Shown here one piece after another: positions 51,818 to 60,888 of a DNA stretch of 64,000 nt. Under the pieces are notes generated by a model, which worked only from the letters and a program-made list of their open reading frames with translations, had not been told where the DNA came from and ran no database searches. The stretch is from VXMO01 sp965205915. Lineage in GTDB: Bacteria > Chloroflexota > Dehalococcoidia > UBA6926. A program made the position numbers and the translations under genes. Location of the stretch: the NCBI GenBank assembly GCA_965205915.1, contig OZ242191.1:930001-994000 (forward strand), given 5' to 3'. Within the stretch, counting starts at the first letter, position 1; each line of letters starts with the position of its first letter.

Positions 51818-53029
51818 CTACCTCGGCAACCCCAGCCCTCGCTGCGCGATGATGTTGGGGCCGAGGGCCAGTCCGCCGCCGCCGCCGAAGCCTGTGGTCA
51901 TGGACAGCGCGTAGTTTGTGCCGTACTTGCCGTTGCCGGGCGCGCGGCTCTCACCCTTCAGAAGGGCCCTATACGGGCCGATGGCCTTGGCCAGCGCAGG
52001 CCAGAAGGTGAACTTGGCCGTCGCGAGCGCGCGGTATCCGGAGATTGCGCCCTCCGCCTGCGGCACTTCTCCGTTGGCCTGCATCCACGCGACGCGGTAG
52101 GCCAGCATCCGATCGGCCTCCAGCGTGATCCTCGCATCGGCGAGGACATGGCGAATGATGTCATCCTTAAGCGGCGACTCGCCATTGAACGTCACGCCAC
52201 GCATCTCCTCTATGTAGCGATCAAGCACACCAATCAGGCGGGCTGCGCCGTCGATACCGGTACGCTCGAAGTTGAGCGTCGTCATCGCCGCGTACCAGCC
52301 TCGGTTCACTTCACCGATGATCTGATGCCGGGGCACGCGCACTTCGTCCATGAAGACTTCATTCCAGCGACGCCGCCCGAGCATGTCATAGAGCGGCCGC
52401 AGCGTGATGCCGGGCATCTGGTTGCCCTCATCGTCTTTGAGTTGCATAGCAAGGTACGTGATGCCGCGATGCTTGGGCGCCTCGGGGTCCGTACGCACCA
52501 GCACGTGGTACCAGTTGGCGAAATGAGAGCCGGACGACCATATCTTCTGGCCGGTGACGACAAAATCATCGCCGTCCTCCACTCCGCGTGTGGACAGCGA
52601 GGCGAGGTCCGTGCCGGCGTTCGGCTCAGAGAATCCCTGCGCCCAGTTGACGGTGTTGTCGCGCATGCCGGAGAGGAAGTTTTCCTTCATCCAGTCCGTG
52701 CCATGAATCATGATTGCGCCCGCGACGTTGGCCTGCGGCTGCGAGGCGGGGGCGTTGTGATAGGCCAACTCCTCTGAGTAGACGAGCTGACGGGAGATGG
52801 GGGCGTCCTGCCCGCCGTATTCCTCCGGCCAGGCCATCAGCCAATACCCGCGATCTATGAGCTTCTGTTGGAATTCCTGAGCGTGGTCGCGCGCGCCGGG
52901 GTTATCAAAGTCGTACGACCACACGTTCATCGCGTAGGCATCGTAGTCCTTGGGATCCCACTCTTTTGCGAGGAACTGTCGCAGTTCGGCCCGGAAGGCC
53001 TCATCAGCGACATTCGTTGAGAAATCCAT
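51818..53029 (-). CDS. Acyl-CoA dehydrogenase, RGLGLPR type
   Basis: 403 aa. NWAQGFSEPNAGTDLASLST, VTGQKIWSSGSHFANWYHVL, and the end FGGGGGLALGPNIIAQRGLG LPR in place of the usual REIQ region. Closest to the paralogue at 57912, with which it shares the Gly-rich loop before NIIAQRGL; the two form a subfamily. GGGGAGG precedes the ATG. Single gene with its own terminator. Confidence 0.92.
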   Translation of the reverse strand: MDFSTNVADEAFRAELRQFLAKEWDPKDYDAYAMNVWSYDFDNPGARDHAQEFQQKLIDRGYWLMAWPEEYGGQDAPISRQLVYSEELAYHNAPASQPQANVAGAIMIHGTDWMKENFLSGMRDNTVNWAQGFSEPNAGTDLASLSTRGVEDGDDFVVTGQKIWSSGSHFANWYHVLVRTDPEAPKHRGITYLAMQLKDDEGNQMPGITLRPLYDMLGRRRWNEVFMDEVRVPRHQIIGEVNRGWYAAMTTLNFERTGIDGAARLIGVLDRYIEEMRGVTFNGESPLKDDIIRHVLADARITLEADRMLAYRVAWMQANGEVPQAEGAISGYRALATAKFTFWPALAKAIGPYRALLKGESRAPGNGKYGTNYALSMTTGFGGGGGLALGPNIIAQRGLGLPR

Positions 53030-53170
53030 CCTGCCTCCCCTTCATCGTTGAACGATGATTTCGCGAGTCCGTCTTGATTACGGCTTCACATTCATGCGCG
53101 CAATGTAGCACTGCACGGATGCGGCGTAAAGGCGGGGCGAGGAGACTCGGGCAGTGTGGAGGCCGGTTCG

Positions 53171-53575
53171 CTAGGACGTTGCGCCGATTATTGTGCCCAT
53201 GACGGTGAATGTGACGACGTGATAGCCGGCGTTGATGACAAAGAGCGTGGGCGACTTTTTCTCAAATAGGTAGGTGACGGCAAATGCGGCAGCGACGAAC
53301 GCAGCGCCGACGGACAGGCCGACACGCAGTCCCTCAAGAATTGAGGAGTCGTCGCCGATAATCAGCGAGAGCACGTAGCTGGCGATGAGCAGCATGACGA
53401 ATGAGCCGCCAAACATGCGGATCAGGTTGCCCTGATTGTCCTCATCCGTGAAGCCGTTCTCCCGCATCCACGGCTTGGCGAAGAGGATCGGCGAGTACCA
53501 CGCTGCGCCGATGACGAACGCGACGATTGTCGCGGCGATGATGCCGATGTAGTTCAGGTCTGTATTGAAATCCAT
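53171..53575 (-). CDS. DUF1761 membrane protein
   Basis: 134 aa, four transmembrane helices. Family pattern: NYIGIIAATIVAFVIGAAWY then SPILFAKPWM at the start, IASYVLSLIIG in the middle and NAGYHVVTFTVMGTIIG at the end. ATG at 53575 is chosen because family members begin just before the first helix. Function unknown. It reads the same way as the upstream lipoprotein gene, 79 nt after its stop. Confidence 0.85.
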   Translation of the reverse strand: MDFNTDLNYIGIIAATIVAFVIGAAWYSPILFAKPWMRENGFTDEDNQGNLIRMFGGSFVMLLIASYVLSLIIGDDSSILEGLRVGLSVGAAFVAAAFAVTYLFEKKSPTLFVINAGYHVVTFTVMGTIIGATS

Positions 53576-53652
53576 TGTGCTTGCGTCCCTCTCCTCGCGC
53601 ACAGTCTATACGATGGCGGGAGAGCGATGCTGTGGCGGCCGCCCGGCCCGTT

Positions 53653-53716
53653 CCTAGGCGGCTATCTGGTCGTCAGGCGGGGGTTGGATGTTGAAGTCTT
53701 GGTTGAAGGAGTGGAA
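53653..53716. repeat. 64-nt shared 3' end, copy 1
   Basis: The last 61 coding nt plus a few bases match 56050-56113 with two mismatches, whereas the rest of the two genes is much more diverged. Confidence 0.85.
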
Positions 53717-55912
53717 CCTTATGACAGAAGCCTCTCCATACCTCATTCCTTCGCTATTCTCAAAAAGACCCGTGCTGTGAATCATTCGCATGAGACTGTC
53801 ATGAACGCCAATCCAAAATGTGTAGCCATACTGTTGGCCGCCGAATATGACTTGCATCTCCAGACGATACACATCTACACCATCCAGAACGTCAATGCCC
53901 TCAATTGAGGAGTCCGCTAGCGCTTCAGGCGTAACATTTTCCCAGACGGTGGAGTGTAATGACTCCTCCAGGTCAGTCCATTTTCGGACTGCCCTGTCGC
54001 GGTATATGACCTCTCTCCAGCTCTCATTCTCAAAATTCTTCAGGTAGCGTGCGCCACCGGTCTTAATGGCGCTCTCAAGAAAAACGTTTAAACGATATCG
54101 TGCTGTTGATATAATTGTACGGTGCTTCTCCGCACTCTCAAATTCAGATTTCGCCCAGAAGCATTCTGCACCCTTGAATGGGGAACCGGCCAAATGGCTG
54201 GCTGAGAACTCAGTCCCATAACTTTCATATGCATATGAAGCTAACCTATTCATGGCTTCATCTGACAATTCACGCAAGTCCGATGGCCGGACGTCAATTG
54301 CTTGCGGCTGTGTAGCTGCGGCAGGTGGACGCTCAAAGTCAAGAATCTTGATGCACTGTGGCCATGGAGACAGAAACTGTCCGGGCATTCCGGGCTGAGG
54401 GTCCGCATCAATTGTCGAGAGTTCCTCTGCCGAAATGATCTCAGCGGTGTTCCCAGGCGGGGTTTCACTTGAATCGACGCTGTGGCCAAGACCACCCAGG
54501 ACTAGCACACTGCCATCGGAAAGCAGCGTTGTAGAGTGTCCAAACCTGGGCTCCTTGAGTTCAGGGCCTCTGGCCCACGCCATTGTTGACGGGTCAAAGA
54601 TTTCCGTTCGCCCTGAGGGATAGGTTCGATATCTCAGAGAGCGATCTGTACCCCCCGACAACATGAGTCTACCGTCCAACAATTCAGTTATTTCGCCTGA
54701 CAATGGCAGCAGCCTTGGGCTATAACTGTATGTCCATGACCGCGTGTTCAGGTCAAGTACGTCGACAGAATAGTCATAGAAGATATAGAGCCTGTTATCG
54801 GACCCCAAATGCGCGTTTTGCGGACTATAGCTATAGCTGTTGACTTCTTCGACTGTTGTCCACGTGTCGTCAAGAACATCATAGAGTTCGATGAGGGTAA
54901 TATCCTCCTGATCGCCTATGTCTCCCTCGCGCACCATTATGGCGTTACCGTCTGACGTGGGAAGAAGCCAGGGCTCTGAGAAAATCTGAAGGTACTCGCC
55001 GAAGGTTGTCTCCGGTTCTGCTCCTATCGATCGCCTCTTCTCCCACGTACCAGTCTCCGGGTCAAAAATTTCGACATCAGTCGAGAACTCTGAGCCTTCA
55101 GTCTCATCGACAGGTCTTTCCTGTAGGCCGCCCACGCTTAGGACACGGCCATCGCTGAGAAGAGCGAGCGTGGGTACTGACCGTAGGGCGGTCGGCGGCG
55201 TAATTTCCTCAAAGGAGAGCGTATAGGGGTCAAATATCATCGCGTATGTAGTGCGATTGCGCCAAGGCGAATCCCCGTCCAAGCCTACAAACAGCAGAGC
55301 ACCGCCATCCAGTGCGACGACGGAAGCTCGCAGGCGTGACCTTTCCGGCACAATTAAGTTGCGCCATTCGTCCAATACCGGATGGTAAATGTCTATTGTT
55401 CTGTGCAGACCGCCACGATACTCAAAAAATTCGGCTAATCCTTGGATTCCACCGCCAAGAACTACGCGCCCATCGCTGAGGGTGGAGGAAATATGTCCAT
55501 ATCGGAATAAAGGAACATGGTCGACGGAAATGTCAGGTGAATCGGGACCATTCGTCGAATTGGGCGGGGGGCAAGGTGGTCGTGACAGAACAGTGAGGTC
55601 TTCAGATTGCCCGTCAGAAGGCGGATAGCGTGTGGAAGTAGCCGAAACGGCAGGAACAGGTGTCAGAGTCGCAACAGGGATGGAAGTACTGGTGGGCACC
55701 GGCGATTGTGTGGCTGCCGGAGAAGGTGTGGCGGTGATAACGGTTGTTGCCGGAGTGGCTTGCCTCACTCTGCGTTCTCCTGTAGATGGCGTCGGCTCTT
55801 CATTGCTGCAAGCGGCAATCAGGCAGCCAACTACGACCATAGCAAGGAGAACAAGGACAGCCCGTGCTGAGGGGAAGCTCCGCGCCAGCCATCCGACATT
55901 GGTCAGATCCAT
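53654..55912 (-). CDS. Lipoprotein with kelch-like repeats and a C-terminal LppX-like domain
   Basis: About 752 aa. Signal peptide with lipobox (CLIAAC), then a Thr/Pro-rich linker of about 60 residues. Five or more kelch-like blades follow (GHISSTLSDGRVVLGGG, PTLALLSDGRVLSVGGL, EITELLDGRLMLSGG, GHSTTLLSDGSVLVLGGL), each preceded by a WE- or W-type strand. The last 200 residues resemble LppX/LprG-type lipoproteins (IDVLDGVDVYRLEMQVIF, GYTFWIGVHDSLMRMI) and end FHSFNQDFNIQPPPDDQIA. ATG at 55912 has GGGGAGG upstream. Probably a surface protein; ligand unknown. Confidence 0.78.
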   Translation of the reverse strand: MDLTNVGWLARSFPSARAVLVLLAMVVVGCLIAACSNEEPTPSTGERRVRQATPATTVITATPSPAATQSPVPTSTSIPVATLTPVPAVSATSTRYPPSDGQSEDLTVLSRPPCPPPNSTNGPDSPDISVDHVPLFRYGHISSTLSDGRVVLGGGIQGLAEFFEYRGGLHRTIDIYHPVLDEWRNLIVPERSRLRASVVALDGGALLFVGLDGDSPWRNRTTYAMIFDPYTLSFEEITPPTALRSVPTLALLSDGRVLSVGGLQERPVDETEGSEFSTDVEIFDPETGTWEKRRSIGAEPETTFGEYLQIFSEPWLLPTSDGNAIMVREGDIGDQEDITLIELYDVLDDTWTTVEEVNSYSYSPQNAHLGSDNRLYIFYDYSVDVLDLNTRSWTYSYSPRLLPLSGEITELLDGRLMLSGGTDRSLRYRTYPSGRTEIFDPSTMAWARGPELKEPRFGHSTTLLSDGSVLVLGGLGHSVDSSETPPGNTAEIISAEELSTIDADPQPGMPGQFLSPWPQCIKILDFERPPAAATQPQAIDVRPSDLRELSDEAMNRLASYAYESYGTEFSASHLAGSPFKGAECFWAKSEFESAEKHRTIISTARYRLNVFLESAIKTGGARYLKNFENESWREVIYRDRAVRKWTDLEESLHSTVWENVTPEALADSSIEGIDVLDGVDVYRLEMQVIFGGQQYGYTFWIGVHDSLMRMIHSTGLFENSEGMRYGEASVIRFHSFNQDFNIQPPPDDQIAA

Positions 55913-56049
55913 CGGCGACGGTCCTCCCCATTCCTGCCACTCGCGGGTTTCTCGGGCTCGGGTGGCACTATTCACACCAGTATATGAATGGGGATGGACA
56001 GTGGGAAATTGGGGCGTTTGGCAGGATGCGTCGCGGGGCGTCTAACCAT

Positions 56050-56113
56050 CCTAGTCGGCTATCTGGTCGTCGGGCGGGGGTTGGATGTTGAAGTCTTGGT
56101 TGAAGGAGTGGAA
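56050..56113. repeat. 64-nt shared 3' end, copy 2
   Basis: Matches 53653-53716 with two mismatches; covers the last codons and stop of the second lipoprotein gene. Confidence 0.85.
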
Positions 56114-57775
56114 TTCGATTACTCGGAATGTGCGTTCAATCGAATCAATGTAATCTCTCCCAACGCTTGTCGTTGTCGCCACTCTCCTAAGGAGAAAATC
56201 TCCAGCCCCAATCCATAGGGATACCCCGTCCACATTTTCCTCGTCATCACCAGCGGGTCGAGTGGAGAGGTGATAGACGTCAACACCGTCCAGGATTTCA
56301 AGTCCCACCACTTGTAGGGTTATCTCGGATGGGGAAATATCCTCTCGCAGTATCTCTGCGTGTGGCCAGGAGAACGGTTCATTCGTCTCATAGTCATCTC
56401 GCTCCCATTCTGCCTCCGGTTGAGGGAGCCTGAACACATTGCTATCCACAATGATGGTTGCCATGTGAGACCTGAGCTTGCTACTCGAGAAATAAATCTC
56501 TCGGCTGTTAAGCTGGTTCGGTTTCATCAATTGGGTCAGTATTAGATCACAGCCGAGGCTGTTTTGACTAAGCCCACCCCAACTTAGCATGGACTCTGAA
56601 TATGAGTAAGTAACATCAACAGTCTCGTACGATTTCATTGCCTCCATGGCTAGGGTCGAGTTGGCCACAATCTGCTCTGCAGAGTCAGTCAAGTAGAGGT
56701 CCCAGTATTCTATTGTCGATGGCGCTAAGGGTACTGTTTCCGCAGCATCGAGACAGGTATTCCATCCCGAAACTTCCGGGCGGGCAATCTCTTCAGGAGT
56801 CAGCGGAGCTTCTATCGAGAACTCCTCGCCATAAGAGTGGTAGTCAGAAACCCAGATTTGCCATCGCTTCGATCCATCGCCAAAGGGATCCGCTAGCCAG
56901 TCCGAGCGTATTCGTCGCGGCAAAAGATCGTCGACACCTATCCAAAACGTCTCGACCCCGCCAATATCCTCGTATTGGGCGGATATGTTCGCAATTCGAT
57001 AAACTTCCACTCCATCCAACATCTCAATTCCTAACACGTCATAATCGTCGTACCCCACACCGAAACGCCTGCTCAAAAGAGAGGAGTGTGGCAATGTGTA
57101 TGTCGTCGGGGTGACTTCGATATAGTTCCACGTATCCCAACTGATATGGCGATCAAATTTCTGCAGGCCAATGACTACACCGAAAGACTCACTCACGAGT
57201 TCCGAGTCGTGGAAACTATAGCCATGGGAAGCGGCGCGAGCCGGCGCCGCATACTGACTTTCAGTGTATCTGCAATGTGGTTGGTTGAGTTGTGTCCCCT
57301 CCTCGCTGCTTTCCAGACCAAATCCGACCAACGTAAATGTATTGGCGAGTGAAGAAACTTCTTCCAGGGCGTCCACCGACTGCTGTAGAAGAATCCTGGC
57401 AGGCTCAATATCAGCCGCAGGTTGCCTTGAATCATCGGGGAGTGGTTCCAAGTCAATTGATTCTAGGCACGTCTGCCACCTATCCGGCTCCGGCTCAACA
57501 GGGATGGATGTGCTTGTGGGCGTCGGCTCAGGTGTCCTTGTGGGTACTGGCGTCGGCGAAGGAATCTGTGTGGCAGTTGGCGTTGGAAGCTCAACGGTAA
57601 CTGTCGGAGCAGTCGGCGGCGCGTCTCCCTCTTGATACAAGGGCGGTTCTTCCTCGCTAGTGCAGGCTACAAAAACCAGCGTGAGCGCAACAGCGACGAC
57701 AATCAGCCCAGCGCGCAGCGCCTGCACCCTACTCAAGAATCTTCGTAGCCCTGATCTTCGCGCTAACATCACCAC
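56051..57775 (-). CDS. Lipoprotein with two LppX/LprG-like domains
   Basis: 574 aa. Signal peptide and lipobox (LVFVAC), then a Thr/Pro-rich linker (about 45-95). Two related domains follow: about 100-330 (IEMLDGVEVYRIANIS then WIGVDDLLPRRI) and about 340-574 (LEILDGVDVYHLSTRP then WIGAGDFLLRRV). Both resemble the beta-cone fold of LppX/LprG/LolA-type lipid-binding lipoproteins, but that is by pattern only. The C-terminus FHSFNQDFNIQPPPDDQIA is shared with the lipoprotein at 53654. Both are on the minus strand, so the two may form one paralogous locus. Confidence 0.75.
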   Translation of the reverse strand: MVMLARRSGLRRFLSRVQALRAGLIVVAVALTLVFVACTSEEEPPLYQEGDAPPTAPTVTVELPTPTATQIPSPTPVPTRTPEPTPTSTSIPVEPEPDRWQTCLESIDLEPLPDDSRQPAADIEPARILLQQSVDALEEVSSLANTFTLVGFGLESSEEGTQLNQPHCRYTESQYAAPARAASHGYSFHDSELVSESFGVVIGLQKFDRHISWDTWNYIEVTPTTYTLPHSSLLSRRFGVGYDDYDVLGIEMLDGVEVYRIANISAQYEDIGGVETFWIGVDDLLPRRIRSDWLADPFGDGSKRWQIWVSDYHSYGEEFSIEAPLTPEEIARPEVSGWNTCLDAAETVPLAPSTIEYWDLYLTDSAEQIVANSTLAMEAMKSYETVDVTYSYSESMLSWGGLSQNSLGCDLILTQLMKPNQLNSREIYFSSSKLRSHMATIIVDSNVFRLPQPEAEWERDDYETNEPFSWPHAEILREDISPSEITLQVVGLEILDGVDVYHLSTRPAGDDEENVDGVSLWIGAGDFLLRRVATTTSVGRDYIDSIERTFRVIEFHSFNQDFNIQPPPDDQIAD

Positions 57776-57850
57776 CGGGTCGCACCGCTCTCTGCCCGTT
57801 CATACCGTCTATTCGGTCAAGCATATGGACGGCATGCCCAAAGGGCAAAC

Positions 57851-57886
57851 AAAGTCCCCGCATCCTGAATCGGATGCGGGGACTTT
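57851..57886 (-). terminator. Rho-independent terminator
   Basis: 15-bp perfect stem AAAGTCCCCGCATCC/GGATGCGGGGACTTT with a 6-nt loop, 26 nt after the stop of the minus-strand acyl-CoA dehydrogenase, followed there by GTTTGCCC. Confidence 0.8.
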
Positions 57887-57911
57887 GGGTTCGCAATGGT
57901 TGTCGGAGGTG

Positions 57912-59123
57912 TTAGCGAGGCAGGCCGAGGCCGCGTTGGGCGATGATGTTGGGGCCTAGCAGGATGCCGCCGCCGCCGCCGAATCCCAATGAAAGGGAGA
58001 TGGCGTTGTATGCGCCGTAGTAGCCGTTGTGGGGCGCCCTGCCCTCGCCTCGGTTCAGGATGCCGTAGTCGCCAAAGATCTTGGCGAGTGTCGGCCAGAA
58101 GTGGAACTTGGCAGTTACCTGGTTACGGTAGCCGGAGATTGCGCCCTCATGCTGCGGCACGTCGCCGCGCGCCTGCATCCATGCGACGCGGTTTGCGAGC
58201 TGGCGGTCGGCCTCAATGGTGACACGCAGATCGGCGAGCTTGTGCCGGACGAGCGGATCGTCAAGGATGGGCTGGCCGTTGAACTTGGATTCCTTGAGCA
58301 GGTCGATGAATCGCTCAAGGATGCCGATGTGGCGGACGGGGCCTTCGGTGCCTGTTCGCTCAAAATTGAGGGTGGTCATGGCTGCGTACCAGCCGCGATT
58401 GACCTCACCGAGGACGTACTTCTTGGGGACGCGGACGCCGTCCATGAAGACCTCGCACCAGCGCCATCGACCCATCATGTCGTAAAGGGGGCGCAGTGTC
58501 AGGCCGTCCGGGCGAGTGCCCTCCTGATCCTTGAGGTTCATGAGAAGGTATGTGATCCCCCGGTGCTTGGGGGCCTCGGGGTCAGTTCGCACAAGGACGT
58601 GGTACCAGTCGGCAAGGTGCGCGCCGGACGACCATATCTTTTGGCCGGTGATGACGAAATCGTCGCCGTCCTCAACCGCTCGGGTCTGGAGTGAGGCGAG
58701 GTCCGTGCCGGCATTCGGCTCAGAGAAGCCCTGCGCCCACTCGATGTCGCCGTTGGCCATCTGGGGCAGGAACTCCTGCTTCACCTCATCAGAGGCGTGG
58801 TACATGAGCGCGCCGGTAATGTTTCCGGCAGGCGAGCCGGAGGGGGCGTTGGCGTAGGCCAACTCCTCCTTGTAGATGAATTGCTTGTTGACAGGGTAGT
58901 CCGTGCCGCCGAACTCCTTGGGCCAGGACATGGTGTACCAGCCCTTGTCGACAAGTTTCTTCACGAATTCCTTGTCGTTGTCGCGGGACTCCTGCATATC
59001 AAAGTCCCAGGAACGGACGGCCATGCTGTGGCCATCAAAGCCCTTGTCGTCCCAGTTGCTATTGACGAAGTTACGCACTTCTGCGCGAAATGCCTGATCA
59101 TCGGAATTCTCTCGATAGTCCAT
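57912..59123 (-). CDS. Acyl-CoA dehydrogenase, RGLGLPR type
   Basis: About 403 aa. IEWAQGFSEPNAGTDLASLQ, ITGQKIWSSGAHLADWYHVL, and the Gly-rich end FGGGGGILLGPNIIAQRGLG LPR. Sister of the enzyme at 51818. ATG at 59123 (AGGAGGG seven nt upstream) is preferred over one 75 nt further up, whose extra residues (RRRCKGQEG) are not typical. Terminated by a strong hairpin. Confidence 0.92.
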   Translation of the reverse strand: MDYRENSDDQAFRAEVRNFVNSNWDDKGFDGHSMAVRSWDFDMQESRDNDKEFVKKLVDKGWYTMSWPKEFGGTDYPVNKQFIYKEELAYANAPSGSPAGNITGALMYHASDEVKQEFLPQMANGDIEWAQGFSEPNAGTDLASLQTRAVEDGDDFVITGQKIWSSGAHLADWYHVLVRTDPEAPKHRGITYLLMNLKDQEGTRPDGLTLRPLYDMMGRWRWCEVFMDGVRVPKKYVLGEVNRGWYAAMTTLNFERTGTEGPVRHIGILERFIDLLKESKFNGQPILDDPLVRHKLADLRVTIEADRQLANRVAWMQARGDVPQHEGAISGYRNQVTAKFHFWPTLAKIFGDYGILNRGEGRAPHNGYYGAYNAISLSLGFGGGGGILLGPNIIAQRGLGLPR

Positions 59124-59253
59124 CGGAGCGCCCTCCTGCCCCTTGCATCGCCTGCGCGATGGTAGCCAACGACGCGAATCGTCGGCCTTTTCATTCACGA
59201 AACTACGGGAACTCTAGCACCGTGCGGATGTGGGGTAAAGGGGCGCGGAGGGG

Positions 59254-59598
59254 TTAGCGCGCGGGACTGGGCAGCCCAACCTCAACCTCGATCATTTCGA
59301 CGTGGAGGTCGTCTTCGTTGAAGGCGCGGTCTTCCTCTGTTTCGCCGTCAAGTTCGTAGCTCATGAGCTCCCGAAACCACTCGGTTGCTTCTGCCAACGT
59401 GGACATCTTCGGCTCGGGAACAACTCCGGTGTCTTCGAGCTCGCCTTCCAGGCACAAGTCCATGCATTCTCGAATCATCGCGTGGGCGTCCTCAATATCA
59501 TTTCCAGAGGTAGCGCATGACGGAATGTCCGGCGTGAAAACAGCTATGCCACCCGGACCGTCTTCGTCCACAAAAAGGCACAGGTAAGTCTTCTTCAT
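59254..59598 (-). CDS. hicB: HicB-like antitoxin
   Basis: About 114 aa from the ATG at 59598: MKKTYLCLFVDEDGPGGIA, VFTPDIPSCATSGNDIEDAH, AMIRECMDLCLEGELEDTG; the end is VEMIEVEVGLP. The start overlaps the hicA stop by one base (TGATG). No DNA-binding domain is visible. Most distal gene of the HNH-hicA-hicB-hicA-hicB unit. Confidence 0.85.
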   Translation of the reverse strand: MKKTYLCLFVDEDGPGGIAVFTPDIPSCATSGNDIEDAHAMIRECMDLCLEGELEDTGVVPEPKMSTLAEATEWFRELMSYELDGETEEDRAFNEDDLHVEMIEVEVGLPSPAR

Positions 59599-59798
59599 CA
59601 CCACCTCATCCGAAGGCTTGCTTGCTGCATTATACTTGCCCACGTCCTCTTTGGCACGACTGTGCTGCCCCGACCGGAAATGGTAACGGCGCCACGTTTG
59701 ACGGAATGCTTATAGTGCCGATGGCTTCCATTCTGCCGGACAAAATACCAGCCGTCCCGCTCGACGGTCCGGATTGCGTCCCTATAGGTCTTGGACAC
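59598..59798 (-). CDS. hicA: HicA-like toxin
   Basis: 66 aa. DAIRTVERDGWYFVRQNGSH then RHYKHSVKRGAVTISGRG; active His in GSH. GTG start embedded in GACTAGCGTGTCC, the same context as at the other copy. Coupled to hicB by a one-base overlap. Confidence 0.88.
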   Translation of the reverse strand: MSKTYRDAIRTVERDGWYFVRQNGSHRHYKHSVKRGAVTISGRGSTVVPKRTWASIMQQASLRMRW

Positions 59799-59806
59799 GC
59801 TAGTCG
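59771..59806. repeat. hicA 5' duplication, copy 1
   Basis: 36 nt identical to 60341-60376, spanning the hicA start codon and the preceding TAG stop context. Confidence 0.9.
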
Positions 59807-59835
59807 CGGCGGAGGGTGAAACGAAGGATGGATGC

Positions 59836-60168
59836 TTAGCGAGTGGCGGGATTGGGCAAGTTGGCTTCGACTTCGATCATTTCAGCATGGAAGGGCGACG
59901 AAAGGCCGATCTTCTCTAGTTCTTCAGACGGGTAATCTTCCATCTGCCACTGAACCGAGGCCAACGCATCTTCCAGGGTCATCTTTCCTTCGGGAATGGG
60001 GTCGCCGTCCTCGGCAGCACATTCCAACCACAGGGCCATGGCTTCCTTTACCATGTTGCGCCCATGCGCAAGGTCATCGCCCGCGCTGAAGCAGCCGGGC
60101 AGCTCCGGCACTTGTATCCCGTAACCGTCCTGTCCCTTCTCAAAGACGACCGCGTACGTGAGCCTCAT
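59836..60168 (-). CDS. hicB: HicB-like antitoxin
   Basis: About 110 aa: MRLTYAVVFEKGQDGYGIQV, PELPGCFSAGDDLAHGRNM, VKEAMALWLECAAEDGDPIP; the end is AEMIEVEANLP. ATG at 60168 overlaps the hicA stop by one base. It resembles the HicB at 37397 more than the neighbouring one. Confidence 0.87.
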   Translation of the reverse strand: MRLTYAVVFEKGQDGYGIQVPELPGCFSAGDDLAHGRNMVKEAMALWLECAAEDGDPIPEGKMTLEDALASVQWQMEDYPSEELEKIGLSSPFHAEMIEVEANLPNPATR

Positions 60169-60368
60169 CACCACCTCACATCGAGCCCTGCCTGCGTCAT
60201 TATATTCTTCCACGTGCCCGGAGGGACGATCTTGTTGCCTTGCCCTGCTATCGTGACATGTCCTGGCTTCACCGGGTGGTGAAAGATGCGATGGCTTCCG
60301 TTCTGCTGAACGAAGTACCAGCCGTCTCTTTCCACCGCGCGGATTGCGTCCCTATAGGTCTTGGACAC
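60168..60368 (-). CDS. hicA: HicA-like toxin
   Basis: 66 aa. DAIRAVERDGWYFVQQNGSH then RIFHHPVKPGHVTIAGQG; active His in GSH. GTG start one nt after the HNH stop. About 60% identical to the second HicA, and identical at the 5' end at DNA level. Confidence 0.88.
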   Translation of the reverse strand: MSKTYRDAIRAVERDGWYFVQQNGSHRIFHHPVKPGHVTIAGQGNKIVPPGTWKNIMTQAGLDVRW

Positions 60369-60376
60369 GCTAGTCG
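60341..60376. repeat. hicA 5' duplication, copy 2
   Basis: 36 nt identical to 59771-59806; here it also covers the 3' end of the HNH gene, showing that the duplication unit began inside that gene. Confidence 0.9.
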
Positions 60377-60762
60377 TGGTGGAGGGGGGAAATGGTGGTG
60401 TGGGGGTTGGTGGCGCATTCGAATTGCAGATGCCAGCGGGCCCGCGCCTCCCAGTAGGCGGCGCGGTTCAGCGCATCGCGACGCTGTTCCTGTGTCCAGC
60501 CGGCGTAATCGAATGACGTGACGTCCTCCGGGCCGTCCCTGAACCATTCCTGCCGCGCCCACCATTCAAGCGGCGTCGACGTGCCGCGCTCGTTCTGACC
60601 GGTAAGAGCGCGATTGCAGTCCGGGCACGCCTCCACCAGGTTGGCGAGATGGTCGCACCCGCCCCGATCAAGCGGGATGACGTGCTCCCACATCGGTTGG
60701 CGTTCCTCGTCATCAAACGGATCCGCGCAATACGCGCACTGCGTCCACTGGCGTTCCATCAT
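60370..60762 (-). CDS. HNH endonuclease
   Basis: 130 aa. HNH nuclease: CAYCADPF, then MWEHVIPLDRGGCDHLANLV with the EH of the HNH core, then EACPDCNRALTG, so the two CxxC pairs bind zinc. The C-terminal half (WARQEWFRDGPEDVTSFDYA then GWTQEQRRDAL) is specific to a free-standing group. One nt separates its stop from the hicA start, so it leads the five-gene unit. Could be a homing-type or defence nuclease. Confidence 0.9.
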   Translation of the reverse strand: MMERQWTQCAYCADPFDDEERQPMWEHVIPLDRGGCDHLANLVEACPDCNRALTGQNERGTSTPLEWWARQEWFRDGPEDVTSFDYAGWTQEQRRDALNRAAYWEARARWHLQFECATNPHTTISPLHHD

Positions 60763-60888
60763 GGCGGTTTTCCTCTCTTAGTTGCGATAATTCACCCAGC
60801 TATTGATGAGACCCCTGAGAATTCCGTTTGCATGAGAATGGTCTGGAATCTCGTACTATCTTTCACAGGTTACGCTATCGATAGTCAT

